A stretch of 43,959 bases of DNA from Salegentibacter maritimus (GTDB taxonomy: Bacteria; Bacteroidota; Bacteroidia; Flavobacteriales; Flavobacteriaceae), in contig NZ_JAEHOK010000017.1 in NCBI RefSeq assembly GCF_016236915.1, positions 31,457 through 75,415 of the forward strand, given 5' to 3'. A model generated the notes under the pieces. The model saw nothing but the letters and a program-made list of their open reading frames with translations, was not told where the DNA came from and ran no database searches. Both the position numbers and the translations under genes were made by a program. This document shows positions 6,779-16,254 of the stretch, one piece after another; the first letter of the stretch is position 1; each line of letters opens with the position of its first letter.

Positions 6779-9700
6779 TCAATTCAACTTATACATAACC
6801 TGTTCTTCTTCCAGCGTATGTAATAGCTCTTGCGATATTTTCACCTTTTGCTTTTTACTGGGCATATGCAGTTTCACCTGTTCTTTCATCTCATACACCA
6901 CAAAATTCAATTTATGATCTCCCCTATGGGTTCTAAAAACATCTTTAAACCAATCGATTTTTTCTTCCTGAAGATCGGCAATATCCAGCTGTATAGTAAG
7001 CTTTTTAGCAAACTGGTCCATCACATCATGTAACAAGTAAATATTGTTAAATTGAATACGTGGCTCTCCTTTTTTGCCTGTTTCCTTATTAGTCCAGCCT
7101 TCTTTCACAAAAATCTTGATATGCACAAAAGAATTTGGAACCAAGAAATGCCTAAATTTGAGATATTCTTCTCCAAACATCCTAAATTCATATGTATCGG
7201 TATAATCTTCTACCGTAAACATAGCCCAACCTTTCCCCATTTTTGAAACACGGTGCTGCACATCGCTTATCACGCCTCCAAAAGTAAGGTCTCGATTTAC
7301 GCATTTTTCAAGATCCTGGAATTCTCCCAGCTTAGAATTGCAAAAATAATTCATCTCATACTTGAAATCGTCCAACGGATGGCCCGAAATATAAATCCCT
7401 ACCACTTCGCGTTCTTTTCTAAGCTTCTCCATAGTACCCCATTCTTCACAAGGCGGCACTACCGGTTCTGGGATTTGCACCTCACTGGCTTCCCCAAACA
7501 AACTTACCTGGGAAGAATTTTCATTCTCCTGAAATTTGGCCGCATATTTTATCGCCTTTTCAAGAAAGGTGATTCCATCGCCATCGTCGTGAAAATATTG
7601 TGCACGATGGGTATCTCCAAATCCGTCAAAACCACCCGCGAGCGCCAGGTTTTCAAAAGCTTTCTTGTTGGCCGCCCGTAAATCTATACGTTTTGCCATA
7701 TCAAAAATAGATTTGTACGGTCCGGCTGCGGTTTTTCTGTTTTCTACAATAGTTGCCACAGCGCCAGAGCCTACTCCTTTAATAGCTCCCATCCCAAACC
7801 TAACCGCGTTATCTTTATTCACCGAAAACTTATAAAAAGACTCGTTAACATCGGGGCCAAGTACCTCTAGTTTCATGCGTTTGCATTCTTCCATAAAAAA
7901 GGTCACCTGCTTAATGTCATTCATATTGTTTGAAAGCACCGCAGCCATATATTCTGCCGGATAATGTGCTTTTAAATAAGCTGTCTGATAGGCTATCCAG
8001 GCATAACAGGTAGAGTGCGATTTGTTAAATGCATAGGCAGCAAATGCTTCCCAGTCTTTCCAAATCTTTTCCAAGACCTCTCTTGGGTGGCCCTTAGATT
8101 CTCCACCGTCCAAAAATTTTGGTTTTAGTTGCTCGAGTAAGGCAAAGATTTTCTTACCCATGGCTTTACGTAAAACATCGGCTTCACCTTTACTAAATCC
8201 CGCCAGTTTTTGCGAGAGCAACATCACCTGCTCCTGGTAAACGGTAATCCCGTAAGTTTCTTGCAGGTATTCTTCCATTTCGGGTAAATCGTAGGAAATC
8301 TCTTCGTCTCCATGCTTACGTGCAATAAAACTCGGAATATATTCCATAGGTCCCGGACGGTAAAGAGCATTCATGGCAATAAGGTCATCAAAAACCGTAG
8401 GCTTAAGATCCTTCATGTGTTTCTGCATTCCCGGCGATTCATATTGAAAAATCCCTACCGTTTCCCCACGTTGGAAGAGCTTATAGGTTTCTTCATCATC
8501 TAACGGGAATTCATCGGGTACCAAATCAATATTATGCCTGCCTTTTACTATTTGAACGGTATCTTTAATTAGGGTTAATGTTTTTAAACCCAGGAAATCC
8601 ATTTTTAGCAGTCCGGCATTTTCCACCACCGAGTTGTCAAACTGGGTTACATAAAGATCAGAGTCTTTAGCGACCGAAACAGGTACATAATTGGTGATAT
8701 CACCCGGGGTAATAATCACCCCACAGGCGTGAATACCGGTGTTCCTAACCGAACCTTCCAGGATTCGGGCCTGATTTACCGTTTGCGCTTCCAGGTCGTC
8801 TCCTTCCGCAATATTTAAAAGTTCATTTACTTTTTCTAAATCCTCGCTCCTAAATTTCTTTTTAAGGTCTTTGTCGTCCAATCCAAAGATCTTTCCCAGC
8901 TTGGACATAGTAGGGATCAATTTAGAAATCCTGTCGGCATCACCTAACGGAAGGTCAAGTACCCTGGCAGTATCCCTAATGGAAGATTTTGCGGCCATGG
9001 TACCGTAGGTGATAATCTGTGCAACCTGGTTAGCACCGTATTTCTCAATTACATAGTCCATAACCCTGCTTCGACCTTCATCATCAAAGTCAATATCAAT
9101 ATCGGGCATACTCACACGATCTGGGTTCAGGAACCGCTCAAAAAGCAAATCGTACTTAATAGGATCTATATTAGTAATTCCCAAACAATAGGCCACTGCA
9201 CTTCCCGCAGCCGACCCACGACCGGGACCTACCGAAACATCCAGGTTTCGGGCCTCCCTAATAAAATCTTCCACAATAAGGAAGTAACCGGGATACCCGG
9301 TATTTTCAATTACCGAAAGCTCAAAATTTAGTCGTTCTTCAATATCTGGTGTGATTTCCCCGTAACGCTCTTTGGCACCAACAAAGGTAATGTGCTTTAA
9401 ATAAGCATTCTCTCCACGTTTACCACCGTCTATTTTATCTTCTTCTACTAAAAACTCCTCAGGAATGGTAAAAGCAGGTAAGAGAACATCTCGTGCCAAC
9501 TCAAAAGGCTCAATTTTATCTACAACTTCCTGCACATTACTAATAGCCTGGGGCAGATCTTTAAAGAGATTTTTCATCTCTTCGTCACTCTTAAAATAGT
9601 ATTCCTGGTTGGGTAAACCATACCTATAACCACGTCCGCGGCCAATTGGCGTTGCCTGTTTTTCACCGTCTTTTATACAGAGCAAAATATCGTGGGCATT

Positions 9701-11170
9701 GGCATCTTCTTTTGCGCAATAATAGGTGTTATTAGTAGCTACCAGTTTTACGTTATGCTTTTTGGCAAAATCTACCAGCACTGTATTTACGCGATTTTCA
9801 TCTTCCTGGTCGTGGCGCATAATTTCAATATAGAGATCGTCGCCAAACTCTTCTTTCCACCATAACAAAGCTTCCTCTGCTTGTTTTTCACCTACATTCA
9901 ATACCTTGCTGGGAACTTCCCCGTAAAGGTTTCCGGTAAGCACAATAACATCTTCTTTGTATTGCTTTACAATCTCTTTATCTATTCGGGGCACATAATA
10001 AAACCCGTCGGTATAGGCTTTAGAAGACATTTTGGCCAGGTTGTGGTAGCCTTTTTTATTTTTGGCCAGCATCACCACCTGGTAACCATTATCTTTTCTG
10101 GATTTATCGGCGTGATTCTCACAAATAAAGAATTCACAACCTATAATAGCTTTTAATTCCCGGGCGTCTGCAGGTTCGTTATTGGCCAGGGCAGCTTCGT
10201 TTTTTGCTTTTACGGCTTTGTTATAATCTCCTACTTCTTTTACAAAGTGAAAAGCCCCCATCATATTCCCATGGTCGGTAAGGGCTACAGCAGGCATGTT
10301 TTCTTTTCCTGCAACGCTTACCAAATCTTTTATACTTATGGTTGACTGTAATACGGAAAACTGGGAATGGTTATGTAAATGTGAAAAAAGGACCTCATCA
10401 AGTTTTTCGAGGTTTTCTTCAATTTCTTCGGTAGTAATTTCCTCGGAAGGCTCCTGTTTCTGAAGCTTTTTCCTTATTTTATCGGAAGCTTTTTTAAGAT
10501 TGATATGCTTTAAGCCAATAAGCTTTATAGGCTGCGGATTGGCCTCTGAAAAATTTTCAAAATAATCATCAGCAACATCAAGCTGCTCGCTGGTATAGGC
10601 TCTTTGGCGCACCAACTCTAAAAAACATCGGGTAGTAGCCTCTACATCGGCAGTAGCGTTATGCGCTTCTCCAAAAGGCTCTCCAAACAAATATTCGTGT
10701 AATTCGGTTAGGGTGGGTAATTTAAACTTACCGCCACGTCCGCCGGGAATTTTACACATTTGGGCGGTCACCTCGGTACAGGTGTCTAAAACCGGTAATT
10801 CCTGCAGGTTATTTTCCATGGTTTCCCTATAGAATTCGGCACCCATTATATTAATATCGAACCCCACATTTTGACCAACAACAAACTTTGTTTTACTCAA
10901 AGCTTCCTGAAACTTCTCCAACATTTCGCTAAGCGGAATACCTTCTTCGGCGGCAAGCTCGGTTGAAATCCCGTGTACCTTTTCGGCATCATAAGGAATA
11001 TTAAATCCCTCGGGCTTCACCAGGTAATCCTGACTTTCTATAAGCCTACCCATATCATCGTGCAATTGCCAGGCAATTTGAATACATCTTGGCCAGTTGT
11101 CAGAATCGGTTAAAGGGGCGTCCCAACGTTTGGGAAGACCGGTAGTTTCAGTATCAAATATGAGGTACAT
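6779..11170 (-). CDS. dnaE: DNA polymerase III alpha subunit with N-terminal proofreading exonuclease
   Basis: A 1463-residue replicative polymerase. Residues 1-190 are a DEDDh 3'-5' exonuclease (FDTETTG at 5-11; HNATADVEATTR near 165), a domain that in most bacteria is the separate epsilon subunit DnaQ. From about 262 follow the PHP domain (HLHNHSQFSVL), the C-family polymerase core with GPGRGSAAGS and catalytic aspartates PDIDIDFDD near 690, the helix-hairpin-helix region, and an OB fold near 1300 (GGVISDVQHRVSKMGKGWAMF). Fused exonuclease-DnaE chains of this size are known in Bacteroidota. The frame is intact. The following rpsP-rimM pair on the other strand is a usual flavobacterial neighbour. 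Confidence 0.96.
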   Translation of the reverse strand: MYLIFDTETTGLPKRWDAPLTDSDNWPRCIQIAWQLHDDMGRLIESQDYLVKPEGFNIPYDAEKVHGISTELAAEEGIPLSEMLEKFQEALSKTKFVVGQNVGFDINIMGAEFYRETMENNLQELPVLDTCTEVTAQMCKIPGGRGGKFKLPTLTELHEYLFGEPFGEAHNATADVEATTRCFLELVRQRAYTSEQLDVADDYFENFSEANPQPIKLIGLKHINLKKASDKIRKKLQKQEPSEEITTEEIEENLEKLDEVLFSHLHNHSQFSVLQSTISIKDLVSVAGKENMPAVALTDHGNMMGAFHFVKEVGDYNKAVKAKNEAALANNEPADARELKAIIGCEFFICENHADKSRKDNGYQVVMLAKNKKGYHNLAKMSSKAYTDGFYYVPRIDKEIVKQYKEDVIVLTGNLYGEVPSKVLNVGEKQAEEALLWWKEEFGDDLYIEIMRHDQEDENRVNTVLVDFAKKHNVKLVATNNTYYCAKEDANAHDILLCIKDGEKQATPIGRGRGYRYGLPNQEYYFKSDEEMKNLFKDLPQAISNVQEVVDKIEPFELARDVLLPAFTIPEEFLVEEDKIDGGKRGENAYLKHITFVGAKERYGEITPDIEERLNFELSVIENTGYPGYFLIVEDFIREARNLDVSVGPGRGSAAGSAVAYCLGITNIDPIKYDLLFERFLNPDRVSMPDIDIDFDDEGRSRVMDYVIEKYGANQVAQIITYGTMAAKSSIRDTARVLDLPLGDADRISKLIPTMSKLGKIFGLDDKDLKKKFRSEDLEKVNELLNIAEGDDLEAQTVNQARILEGSVRNTGIHACGVIITPGDITNYVPVSVAKDSDLYVTQFDNSVVENAGLLKMDFLGLKTLTLIKDTVQIVKGRHNIDLVPDEFPLDDEETYKLFQRGETVGIFQYESPGMQKHMKDLKPTVFDDLIAMNALYRPGPMEYIPSFIARKHGDEEISYDLPEMEEYLQETYGITVYQEQVMLLSQKLAGFSKGEADVLRKAMGKKIFALLEQLKPKFLDGGESKGHPREVLEKIWKDWEAFAAYAFNKSHSTCYAWIAYQTAYLKAHYPAEYMAAVLSNNMNDIKQVTFFMEECKRMKLEVLGPDVNESFYKFSVNKDNAVRFGMGAIKGVGSGAVATIVENRKTAAGPYKSIFDMAKRIDLRAANKKAFENLALAGGFDGFGDTHRAQYFHDDGDGITFLEKAIKYAAKFQENENSSQVSLFGEASEVQIPEPVVPPCEEWGTMEKLRKEREVVGIYISGHPLDDFKYEMNYFCNSKLGEFQDLEKCVNRDLTFGGVISDVQHRVSKMGKGWAMFTVEDYTDTYEFRMFGEEYLKFRHFLVPNSFVHIKIFVKEGWTNKETGKKGEPRIQFNNIYLLHDVMDQFAKKLTIQLDIADLQEEKIDWFKDVFRTHRGDHKLNFVVYEMKEQVKLHMPSKKQKVKISQELLHTLEEEQVMYKLN

Positions 11171-11342
11171 GTATGGTAAATATTAGGAATTAATCTGAAT
11201 ATCAGTCGATTGACCCAGGAATTCAAACCAATTGATTTGAGGCTAAAATTACATATAATTTAGCGCAGCTTCAAGCTTATCTTTCAGGATTTATTAACGA
11301 CTTCCATAACATTAGTTTTTAGTTGCTTTTAGAATTTAGCAC

Positions 11343-11383
11343 AAAAAAACCTCACAGAAACCGTTGAACGATATACTGTGAGG
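11343..11383 (-). terminator. intrinsic terminator downstream of the DUF2383 gene
   Basis: Minus strand CCTCACAG/CTGTGAGG stem, 18-base loop, then seven T. It is 66 bases after the stop of the gene at 11450-11902. Confidence 0.75.
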
Positions 11384-11449
11384 CTCATACGAACACTAAA
11401 AACTACTACTTCAATCAAACATCTGTTCGCATAATTTTTATTTTTCTTA

Positions 11450-11902
11450 TCAGGTCTGTAATTTTATTCCTTTTAATTTATTGAGGGCTGCAACAATTCC
11501 GTTTTTTTGCTTCAGCAATAAATTTGCTGTAGTTGGTGGTATCTCCGGGTTTTTTAAAACTTCTTCATATTCATTTGCCGCCACCTGCTCGCCCCTAACC
11601 GCCTCTTCCAGGGCAGCTTCATCTTTATTAGAAGATAGGCTGCTCTTAAGGTTCATCCAGGTACGATGGGCGTCTCCGGCCAAACTGCTGCCCCTTTCAG
11701 GGTTTTCACCAAAATCGCGAATCTCAGTTTCAAGTTCGTGCCCAAAATCGTAACGTTCCTGGGCCCGTTCAGAGAAAAATGCTTTCAGTTGCGAATCTTG
11801 TGCGTTTTCAGCGGCATATTGATAACCTTTTTCGGCGTCCTTGTTCTTTTTCAATAATGTATTTAGCTCGCCGGCAACTTTTTCAGAATAGTTCATAGGC
11901 AA
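11450..11902 (-). CDS. DUF2383 / PA2169-type four-helix bundle protein
   Basis: A 150-residue soluble protein, all-helical by pattern. The ferritin-like DUF2383 signature is seen in LNTLLKKNKDAEKGYQYAAE (residues 13-32), FFSERAQERYDFGHELE (42-58) and the later GEQVAANEYEEVL (near 105-117). Proteins of this family are ferritin-like and often belong to general stress or envelope-stress regulons; biochemical function is not established. It is a single-gene unit between dnaE and rpsP, with a terminator. Confidence 0.85.
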   Translation of the reverse strand: MPMNYSEKVAGELNTLLKKNKDAEKGYQYAAENAQDSQLKAFFSERAQERYDFGHELETEIRDFGENPERGSSLAGDAHRTWMNLKSSLSSNKDEAALEEAVRGEQVAANEYEEVLKNPEIPPTTANLLLKQKNGIVAALNKLKGIKLQT

Positions 11903-12086
11903 TCTTTTTAACGTAAAATTGAACCCTAAAGATAAAACGCAATTCTTACAGCAAAAAGCTGTTTAACAGGCTTTAGCACTAATTAACTGCTTTTAACAAC
12001 TATGTTACTTTTGTAGAAAAAGTATTTCTTGATTTTTCTGGTTCTATGCCAATTTCAAGACTATAAATTTATTTACGGCCAACCTC

Positions 12087-12115
12087 TTGTGTGTTAGAAA
12101 AATATAGTATCTTTG
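12087..12115 (+). promoter_or_regulatory. rpsP-rimM promoter
   Basis: TTG at 12087-12089 and TATCTTTG at 12108-12115 with an 18-base spacer, a good match to the Bacteroidota sigma-A consensus (TTTG / TAnnTTTG). The expected transcript starts about 40 bases before the S16 ATG. Confidence 0.8.
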
Positions 12116-12161
12116 CGGCCTTATTAATAACCGGGGTCGGGAACCCCACAATTTAATTTTT

Positions 12162-12728
12162 ATGCCAGTAAAATTAAGATTACAAAGACACGGTAAAAAA
12201 GGAAAACCTTTTTATTGGATCGTAGCCGCAGATGCGCGTGCTAAAAGAGATGGTAAATTTTTAGATAAAATAGGAATTTACAATCCAAATACCAATCCTG
12301 CAACTATTGAGTTAGATGTAGACAGTGCGGTAAAGTGGTTAGAAAATGGTGCACAACCAACCGATACGGCTCGTGCTATCCTTTCTTACAAAGGAGCTTT
12401 ACTTAAAAAGCACCTTGCTGGTGGCGTTAAAAAAGGCGCTTTAACTGAAGAAGAAGCTGAGAAGAAATTCGAAGCCTGGTTGGAAGAAAAAGAAGCTAAA
12501 ATCGCCGCTAAAAAAGATAACCTAACTAAAGAAGAGCAAGAAGCTAGAAAGAAAGCTCTTGCAGCTGAAAAAGAGGTTAGCGACAAGCGTGAAGCTGAGG
12601 CTAAAGAAGCGGCAGCTGAAGCTGAAGCAGCAGCAGTAACCGAAGAAGGTGAACCAGAGGCAAATGCTGATAAGGAAGTTGATCAAGAGACTGCCGAAGA
12701 AGCAAAAACCGAAGAGAAAAAAGGCTAA
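12162..12728 (+). CDS. rpsP: 30S ribosomal protein S16 with long charged tail
   Basis: The first 80 residues are a standard S16 ([21 protein letters not shown], then [13 protein letters not shown] and [19 protein letters not shown]). The remaining 100 or so residues are an Ala/Glu/Lys-rich, probably helical extension ending in a very acidic stretch. Typical bacterial S16 is 80-90 residues; tails of this type occur in Bacteroidota. S16 binds 16S rRNA and is needed for 30S assembly. It is followed after 14 bases by rimM, the assembly factor, in an operon. Confidence 0.97.
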   Translation: MPVKLRLQRHGKKGKPFYWIVAADARAKRDGKFLDKIGIYNPNTNPATIELDVDSAVKWLENGAQPTDTARAILSYKGALLKKHLAGGVKKGALTEEEAEKKFEAWLEEKEAKIAAKKDNLTKEEQEARKKALAAEKEVSDKREAEAKEAAAEAEAAAVTEEGEPEANADKEVDQETAEEAKTEEKKG

Positions 12729-12742
12729 AACCTTAACTGGCG

Positions 12743-13270
12743 ATGACTAAAGACGAGTGTTTCTTTTTAGGTAAAATCGTTGGTAAATTTAGCTTTAAGG
12801 GCGAGGTGCTTATTAAATTAGACACCGATGTTCCCGAAATGTATTTAGAAATGGAATCAGTACTCATTGAATATAATGAGAACCTGGTTCCATTTTTTAT
12901 TGAACGTAGTAACCTGCAGAAAAGTAGCTTACTGCGTGTTAAATTTGAAGATATTGAAACTGAGGAGGATGCCGAAGACCTGGTAGGCGCCCTCACGTAT
13001 CTTCCGCTTACTATGCTTCCGGAACTGGAAGACGATCAATTTTACTTTCACGAAATTATAGGCTTTGACGTAATAGATGCCACTCACGGCAATATTGGAA
13101 AAGTCACTTCTGTAAACGACAGTACAGCACAAGCTCTCTTTGAAATAGAAAAGGATGGCAAGCAAATCCTTATTCCTATAAACGATGAGTTTATAGACAA
13201 AATAGACAAAGAAAATAAAGCTATTTATGTAAGTACCCCTGAGGGTCTCGTGGAATTGTATTTGAATTAA
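12743..13270 (+). CDS. rimM: ribosome maturation factor RimM
   Basis: A 175-residue protein with the RimM N-terminal beta-barrel (FFLGKIVGKFSFKGEVLIKLDTD, residues 6-28) and C-terminal PRC barrel (FYFHEIIGFDVIDATHGNIGKV near 95-117; ILIPINDEFIDKID near 142-155). RimM helps fold the 3' major domain of 16S rRNA during 30S assembly. It is translated right after rpsP, the usual order; trmD, which often follows in other phyla, is not present here. Confidence 0.96.
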   Translation: MTKDECFFLGKIVGKFSFKGEVLIKLDTDVPEMYLEMESVLIEYNENLVPFFIERSNLQKSSLLRVKFEDIETEEDAEDLVGALTYLPLTMLPELEDDQFYFHEIIGFDVIDATHGNIGKVTSVNDSTAQALFEIEKDGKQILIPINDEFIDKIDKENKAIYVSTPEGLVELYLN

Positions 13271-13870
13271 TTTTTTGCTTGCTACAAACTAATAATTATT
13301 TAGCTGGTTAGTAAGTATTCGAGGTATCCTGCTTTTACTATAATAGGTATGCATAATTCTAAAATGCATTATAAAGCCATTTTAACTTTAATACTAAACC
13401 CTATTTTAATTGAGAACTCCTGAACCGCAGGATCTCCTTGTCCGGTTTTCTTATTGCCCCACCTGGAAAACAAGAGGCCTTTTTATTCGCACCACCACAG
13501 GGTATAATACCCCGGGGCCTGCCTCGAAATTAAAATTTGTTTCCAACGAATACCTCGAGAGGCTCACCCCGTGATAATTTGCTTTTAGAAAGTTTACTAC
13601 ACAAATCTGCTATATTAAAGCACTTATCCATCTGTTAAAGAATAAGCAAAAAGAACCACAAAACCAGCTTAAACTATAAACTTTAATTGTGTTTAAGGGT
13701 GAAAATCAGCAGTTGTATAAAAAATCAGGTTATTTGAAGGAATAATTTATAGTTAGAACCCATTGCCACTGATTTTTTTGCTTGCTTTTCTTTGAAATTA
13801 AAGCCCCGTTTTCTTAATAATTTGTTCAACACTTTGTAATTTAGTTTCCTTAAATCTAAAGTAATAAAAT
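13271..13870. other. gene-free spacer with an inverted copy of the dispersed repeat
   Basis: 600 bases without a gene. It contains copy C of the intergenic repeat (13491-13570) and AT-rich sequence up to the kinase gene. No clear TAnnTTTG promoter is seen in front of the kinase. Confidence 0.5.
13491..13570 (-). repeat. dispersed intergenic repeat, copy C (inverted)
   Basis: In reverse complement it reads CTCGAGGTATTCGTTGG, an AT-rich centre, CGAGGCAGGCCCCGGGGTA then TTATACCCTGTGG, parallel to copy B at 5960-6052. Confidence 0.55.
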
Positions 13871-15103
13871 GTGCCTCTAGAATTTTTCAAAGAAAACGAG
13901 CAAGTATTTAATACCTTATTTGAAGCGGCCTCTGAAGGTGTTGTGGTTGTAAATGCAAAGCAAATAATAGTCACGGTAAATACAGCGGCCTTAGAAATGT
14001 TTGGCTACAGTAAAGATGAACTTTTAGGAGCGCACCTCAACATTCTTATTCCAGAAAAGTATAAGGCTAATCACTACGAACATTTTGATAGTTTCATGGA
14101 ACATAGCGAAAAGCGAAGAATGGGCCATGGCAGGGAATTGTTCGGAGTGAAAAAAGGTGGAGAACAATTTCCGGTAGAAGCAGGATTAAATCCGTTTAAA
14201 GTTGATGGAGAATGTTTTGTAATGTCTTTAATAGTAGATATTACAATTAGAAAAGAGAATCAGCGTCAGATTAGAGAATTAAACACTGAACTGGAAGGCA
14301 AGATAAAAATTAGAACCCAGGAGCTTAGCAACACAGTTGATAACCTTGAAAAAGAAATCGCCAAAAGAAAAGAGGCAGAAAAGCGTATTAAACTAGCTTT
14401 AAAACAGGAAAAGGAACTCAACGAGTTGAAAACAAAGTTTCTCTCCCTGGTTTCGCATGAATTTAAGACTCCGCTTAGCGGGATACTTACGTCTGCTCTT
14501 TTAGCTGAAAAATACACCCAAACCGAGCAACAGACAAAACGAACCAAGCACCTTACCACAATAAAAAACAAGGTGCATTATCTAAATAATATTCTTAATG
14601 ATTTTCTTTCACTGGAACGCCTGGAATCAGGAAATGTAAATTATAAATACACAGCCTTTAGTCTCAACAAATTAGTGAATGAGGTAATTTACAATGCCAA
14701 TGTTACGCTCAAGTATGGGCAGGAAATAGATTATAACATTGATATGGAGGATATAACCCTGTATCAGGATGAAAAAATATTAGAGCTTATCTTATCAAAT
14801 TTAATTGGAAATTCTATAAAATACTCACCAGAGGATTCTACTATCTATTTTAGGATCTATTCAAAGGATAAAAAAATTATTTTTGAGGTAGAAGATGAAG
14901 GCATGGGAATTCCCCAAAAAGATCAAAAACATATTTTTGAGCGTTATTTTAGAGCCGAAAATGCCTTATTAAATCAGGGTACGGGTATTGGGCTTAATAT
15001 CGTTAAAGTACATGTTGAAAATATGGGGGGAACCATATTTTTTGAAAGTGAAGAAAATAAAGGTTCTAAATTTACCGTAATACTACCCAACCAAAACAGA
15101 TAA
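13871..15103 (+). CDS. PAS sensor histidine kinase
   Basis: A 410-residue soluble kinase without membrane segments, starting at GTG 13871 (no in-frame ATG nearby). Domains: PAS (residues 10-125; FEAASEGVVVVNAKQIIVTVN, MFGYSKDELLG, NILIPEKY), a coiled-coil linker (128-188), HisKA with the phosphoacceptor at about His196 (LVSHEFKTPLSG), and HATPase with N box NLIGNSIKYSP, G1 DEGMGIP and G2 GTGIGLNIV. The PAS type resembles the FixL/PAS_9 group, so an intracellular signal such as oxygen or redox is possible, but no haem-binding residue can be confirmed by eye. The receiver-Crp gene starts 34 bases after the stop, so the two are a cognate pair. Confidence 0.95.
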   Translation: MPLEFFKENEQVFNTLFEAASEGVVVVNAKQIIVTVNTAALEMFGYSKDELLGAHLNILIPEKYKANHYEHFDSFMEHSEKRRMGHGRELFGVKKGGEQFPVEAGLNPFKVDGECFVMSLIVDITIRKENQRQIRELNTELEGKIKIRTQELSNTVDNLEKEIAKRKEAEKRIKLALKQEKELNELKTKFLSLVSHEFKTPLSGILTSALLAEKYTQTEQQTKRTKHLTTIKNKVHYLNNILNDFLSLERLESGNVNYKYTAFSLNKLVNEVIYNANVTLKYGQEIDYNIDMEDITLYQDEKILELILSNLIGNSIKYSPEDSTIYFRIYSKDKKIIFEVEDEGMGIPQKDQKHIFERYFRAENALLNQGTGIGLNIVKVHVENMGGTIFFESEENKGSKFTVILPNQNR

Positions 15104-15137
15104 ATATCGTCTGGGTGTTAATTGAAAATAGCTTAAA

Positions 15138-16169
15138 ATGAAAAAAATACTTTTAATTGAAGATGATGTAACTGTAAGAGAGAACACTGCAGAATTATTG
15201 GAGTTGTCAAATTATGAAGTAGTAACTGCCCCCGATGGAAAAAAAGGGGTAGAAAAGGCTAAAAAAGAGATCCCCGATATTATTGTTTGCGATATTATGA
15301 TGCCAGAACTTGATGGCTACGGAGTACTCAACAAACTGTCTGAAGATCCGGAGACGAAAGGCATTCCCTTTATTTTTCTTTCGGCAAAAACAGAGCATAA
15401 AGATGTAAGGAAAGGGATGGACCTTGGCGCAGACGATTATCTCACCAAACCTTTTGAAGAGGAAGACCTGGTAAGCGCTATTGAGAGCCGGTTGGCTAAA
15501 ATAGCAATTATAAAAGCACAGAAGAATACTAATGAGAAGGAAGCTATCCAGAATTTATCGGCATTTCGAAGCATGATGAAAACCAGGGAGCAGGTACATT
15601 TCAAAGCCGGAGAAAATATTTATGAAGAAGGAAAATCTTCACTTCATTTTTATATGGTGGGCCGCGGAGTGGTAAAAGCTCATAAGTTTGATAGTCGTGG
15701 AAAAGAAATGATTACCGAATTATATAAAGAAGATGATTTCTTTGGAAACCTAAGCTTTAATAAGAATTCGGCTTATGGAGAATATGCTACCGCGATGGAA
15801 GATAGTTTGCTATATGTGGTTTCTAAAGATGATTTACGCGATATATTAAAAAACAACAGTACTATTAGCATAGAATTGCTACAGGAAATGGGAGACCATC
15901 TAATGGGGGTAAAAGAACAATTAATGGAAGTTGCTTATGCTTCGGTAAGAAGAAAAACAGCACGCACCATTTTATTATTTGCACATAAAATAAAGAAAAA
16001 CCCGTTGCATAGTATTAGGATTTCCCGGGCCGATCTGGCGGGGGTAGCGGGTATTGCTTCAGAAACTTTAATAAGAACACTTTCCGATTTTAAAAAAGAA
16101 GGACTTATAGAAATTGAAGGAAGAAATGTAAAACTACTGGACGCTGAAAAACTGGAGCATATTAGTTAA
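15138..16169 (+). CDS. response regulator: receiver domain fused to Crp/Fnr-type regulator
   Basis: A 343-residue fusion. Residues 1-120 are a receiver domain with acidic pocket D9/D10, phosphoacceptor Asp52 (IVCDIMMPELDG), Ser81 and Lys103 (LTKPF). Residues about 145-265 are a cyclic-nucleotide-binding-like beta roll (FKAGENIYEEGKSSLHFYMVGRG). Residues 270-335 are a Crp-type winged helix, recognition helix IASETLIRTLSDFKKEGLI, where the Glu and Arg correspond to the residues that read the TGA core in Crp and Fnr. It is encoded with the PAS kinase upstream and is the best candidate for the TGA-N6-TCA sites in this window. Confidence 0.95.
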   Translation: MKKILLIEDDVTVRENTAELLELSNYEVVTAPDGKKGVEKAKKEIPDIIVCDIMMPELDGYGVLNKLSEDPETKGIPFIFLSAKTEHKDVRKGMDLGADDYLTKPFEEEDLVSAIESRLAKIAIIKAQKNTNEKEAIQNLSAFRSMMKTREQVHFKAGENIYEEGKSSLHFYMVGRGVVKAHKFDSRGKEMITELYKEDDFFGNLSFNKNSAYGEYATAMEDSLLYVVSKDDLRDILKNNSTISIELLQEMGDHLMGVKEQLMEVAYASVRRKTARTILLFAHKIKKNPLHSIRISRADLAGVAGIASETLIRTLSDFKKEGLIEIEGRNVKLLDAEKLEHIS

Positions 16170-16180
16170 TTTCATAAAGA

Positions 16181-16225
16181 CCTGACGGCAATCATATTTG
16201 GGATTGATCTTTCACGCTATTTTTG
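16181..16225 (+). promoter_or_regulatory. Crp/Fnr-type operator and -7 element before the universal stress gene
   Basis: Dyad CCTGA-CGGCAA-TCATAT at 16181-16197 (centre 16188.5) and -7 element TATTTTTG at 16218-16225. The centre is 29.5 bp before the first base of the -7 element, i.e. near -41.5. The site lies just after the stop of the receiver-Crp gene, so the stress gene has its own promoter. Confidence 0.65.
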
Positions 16226-16254
16226 GCCAAAATTTAGTGCTGAATTTCAAGCTC

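Noticed and set aside
7253-7681. 142-codon plus-strand frame inside dnaE
   Set aside because: Antisense shadow of the OB-fold and C-terminal region of dnaE.
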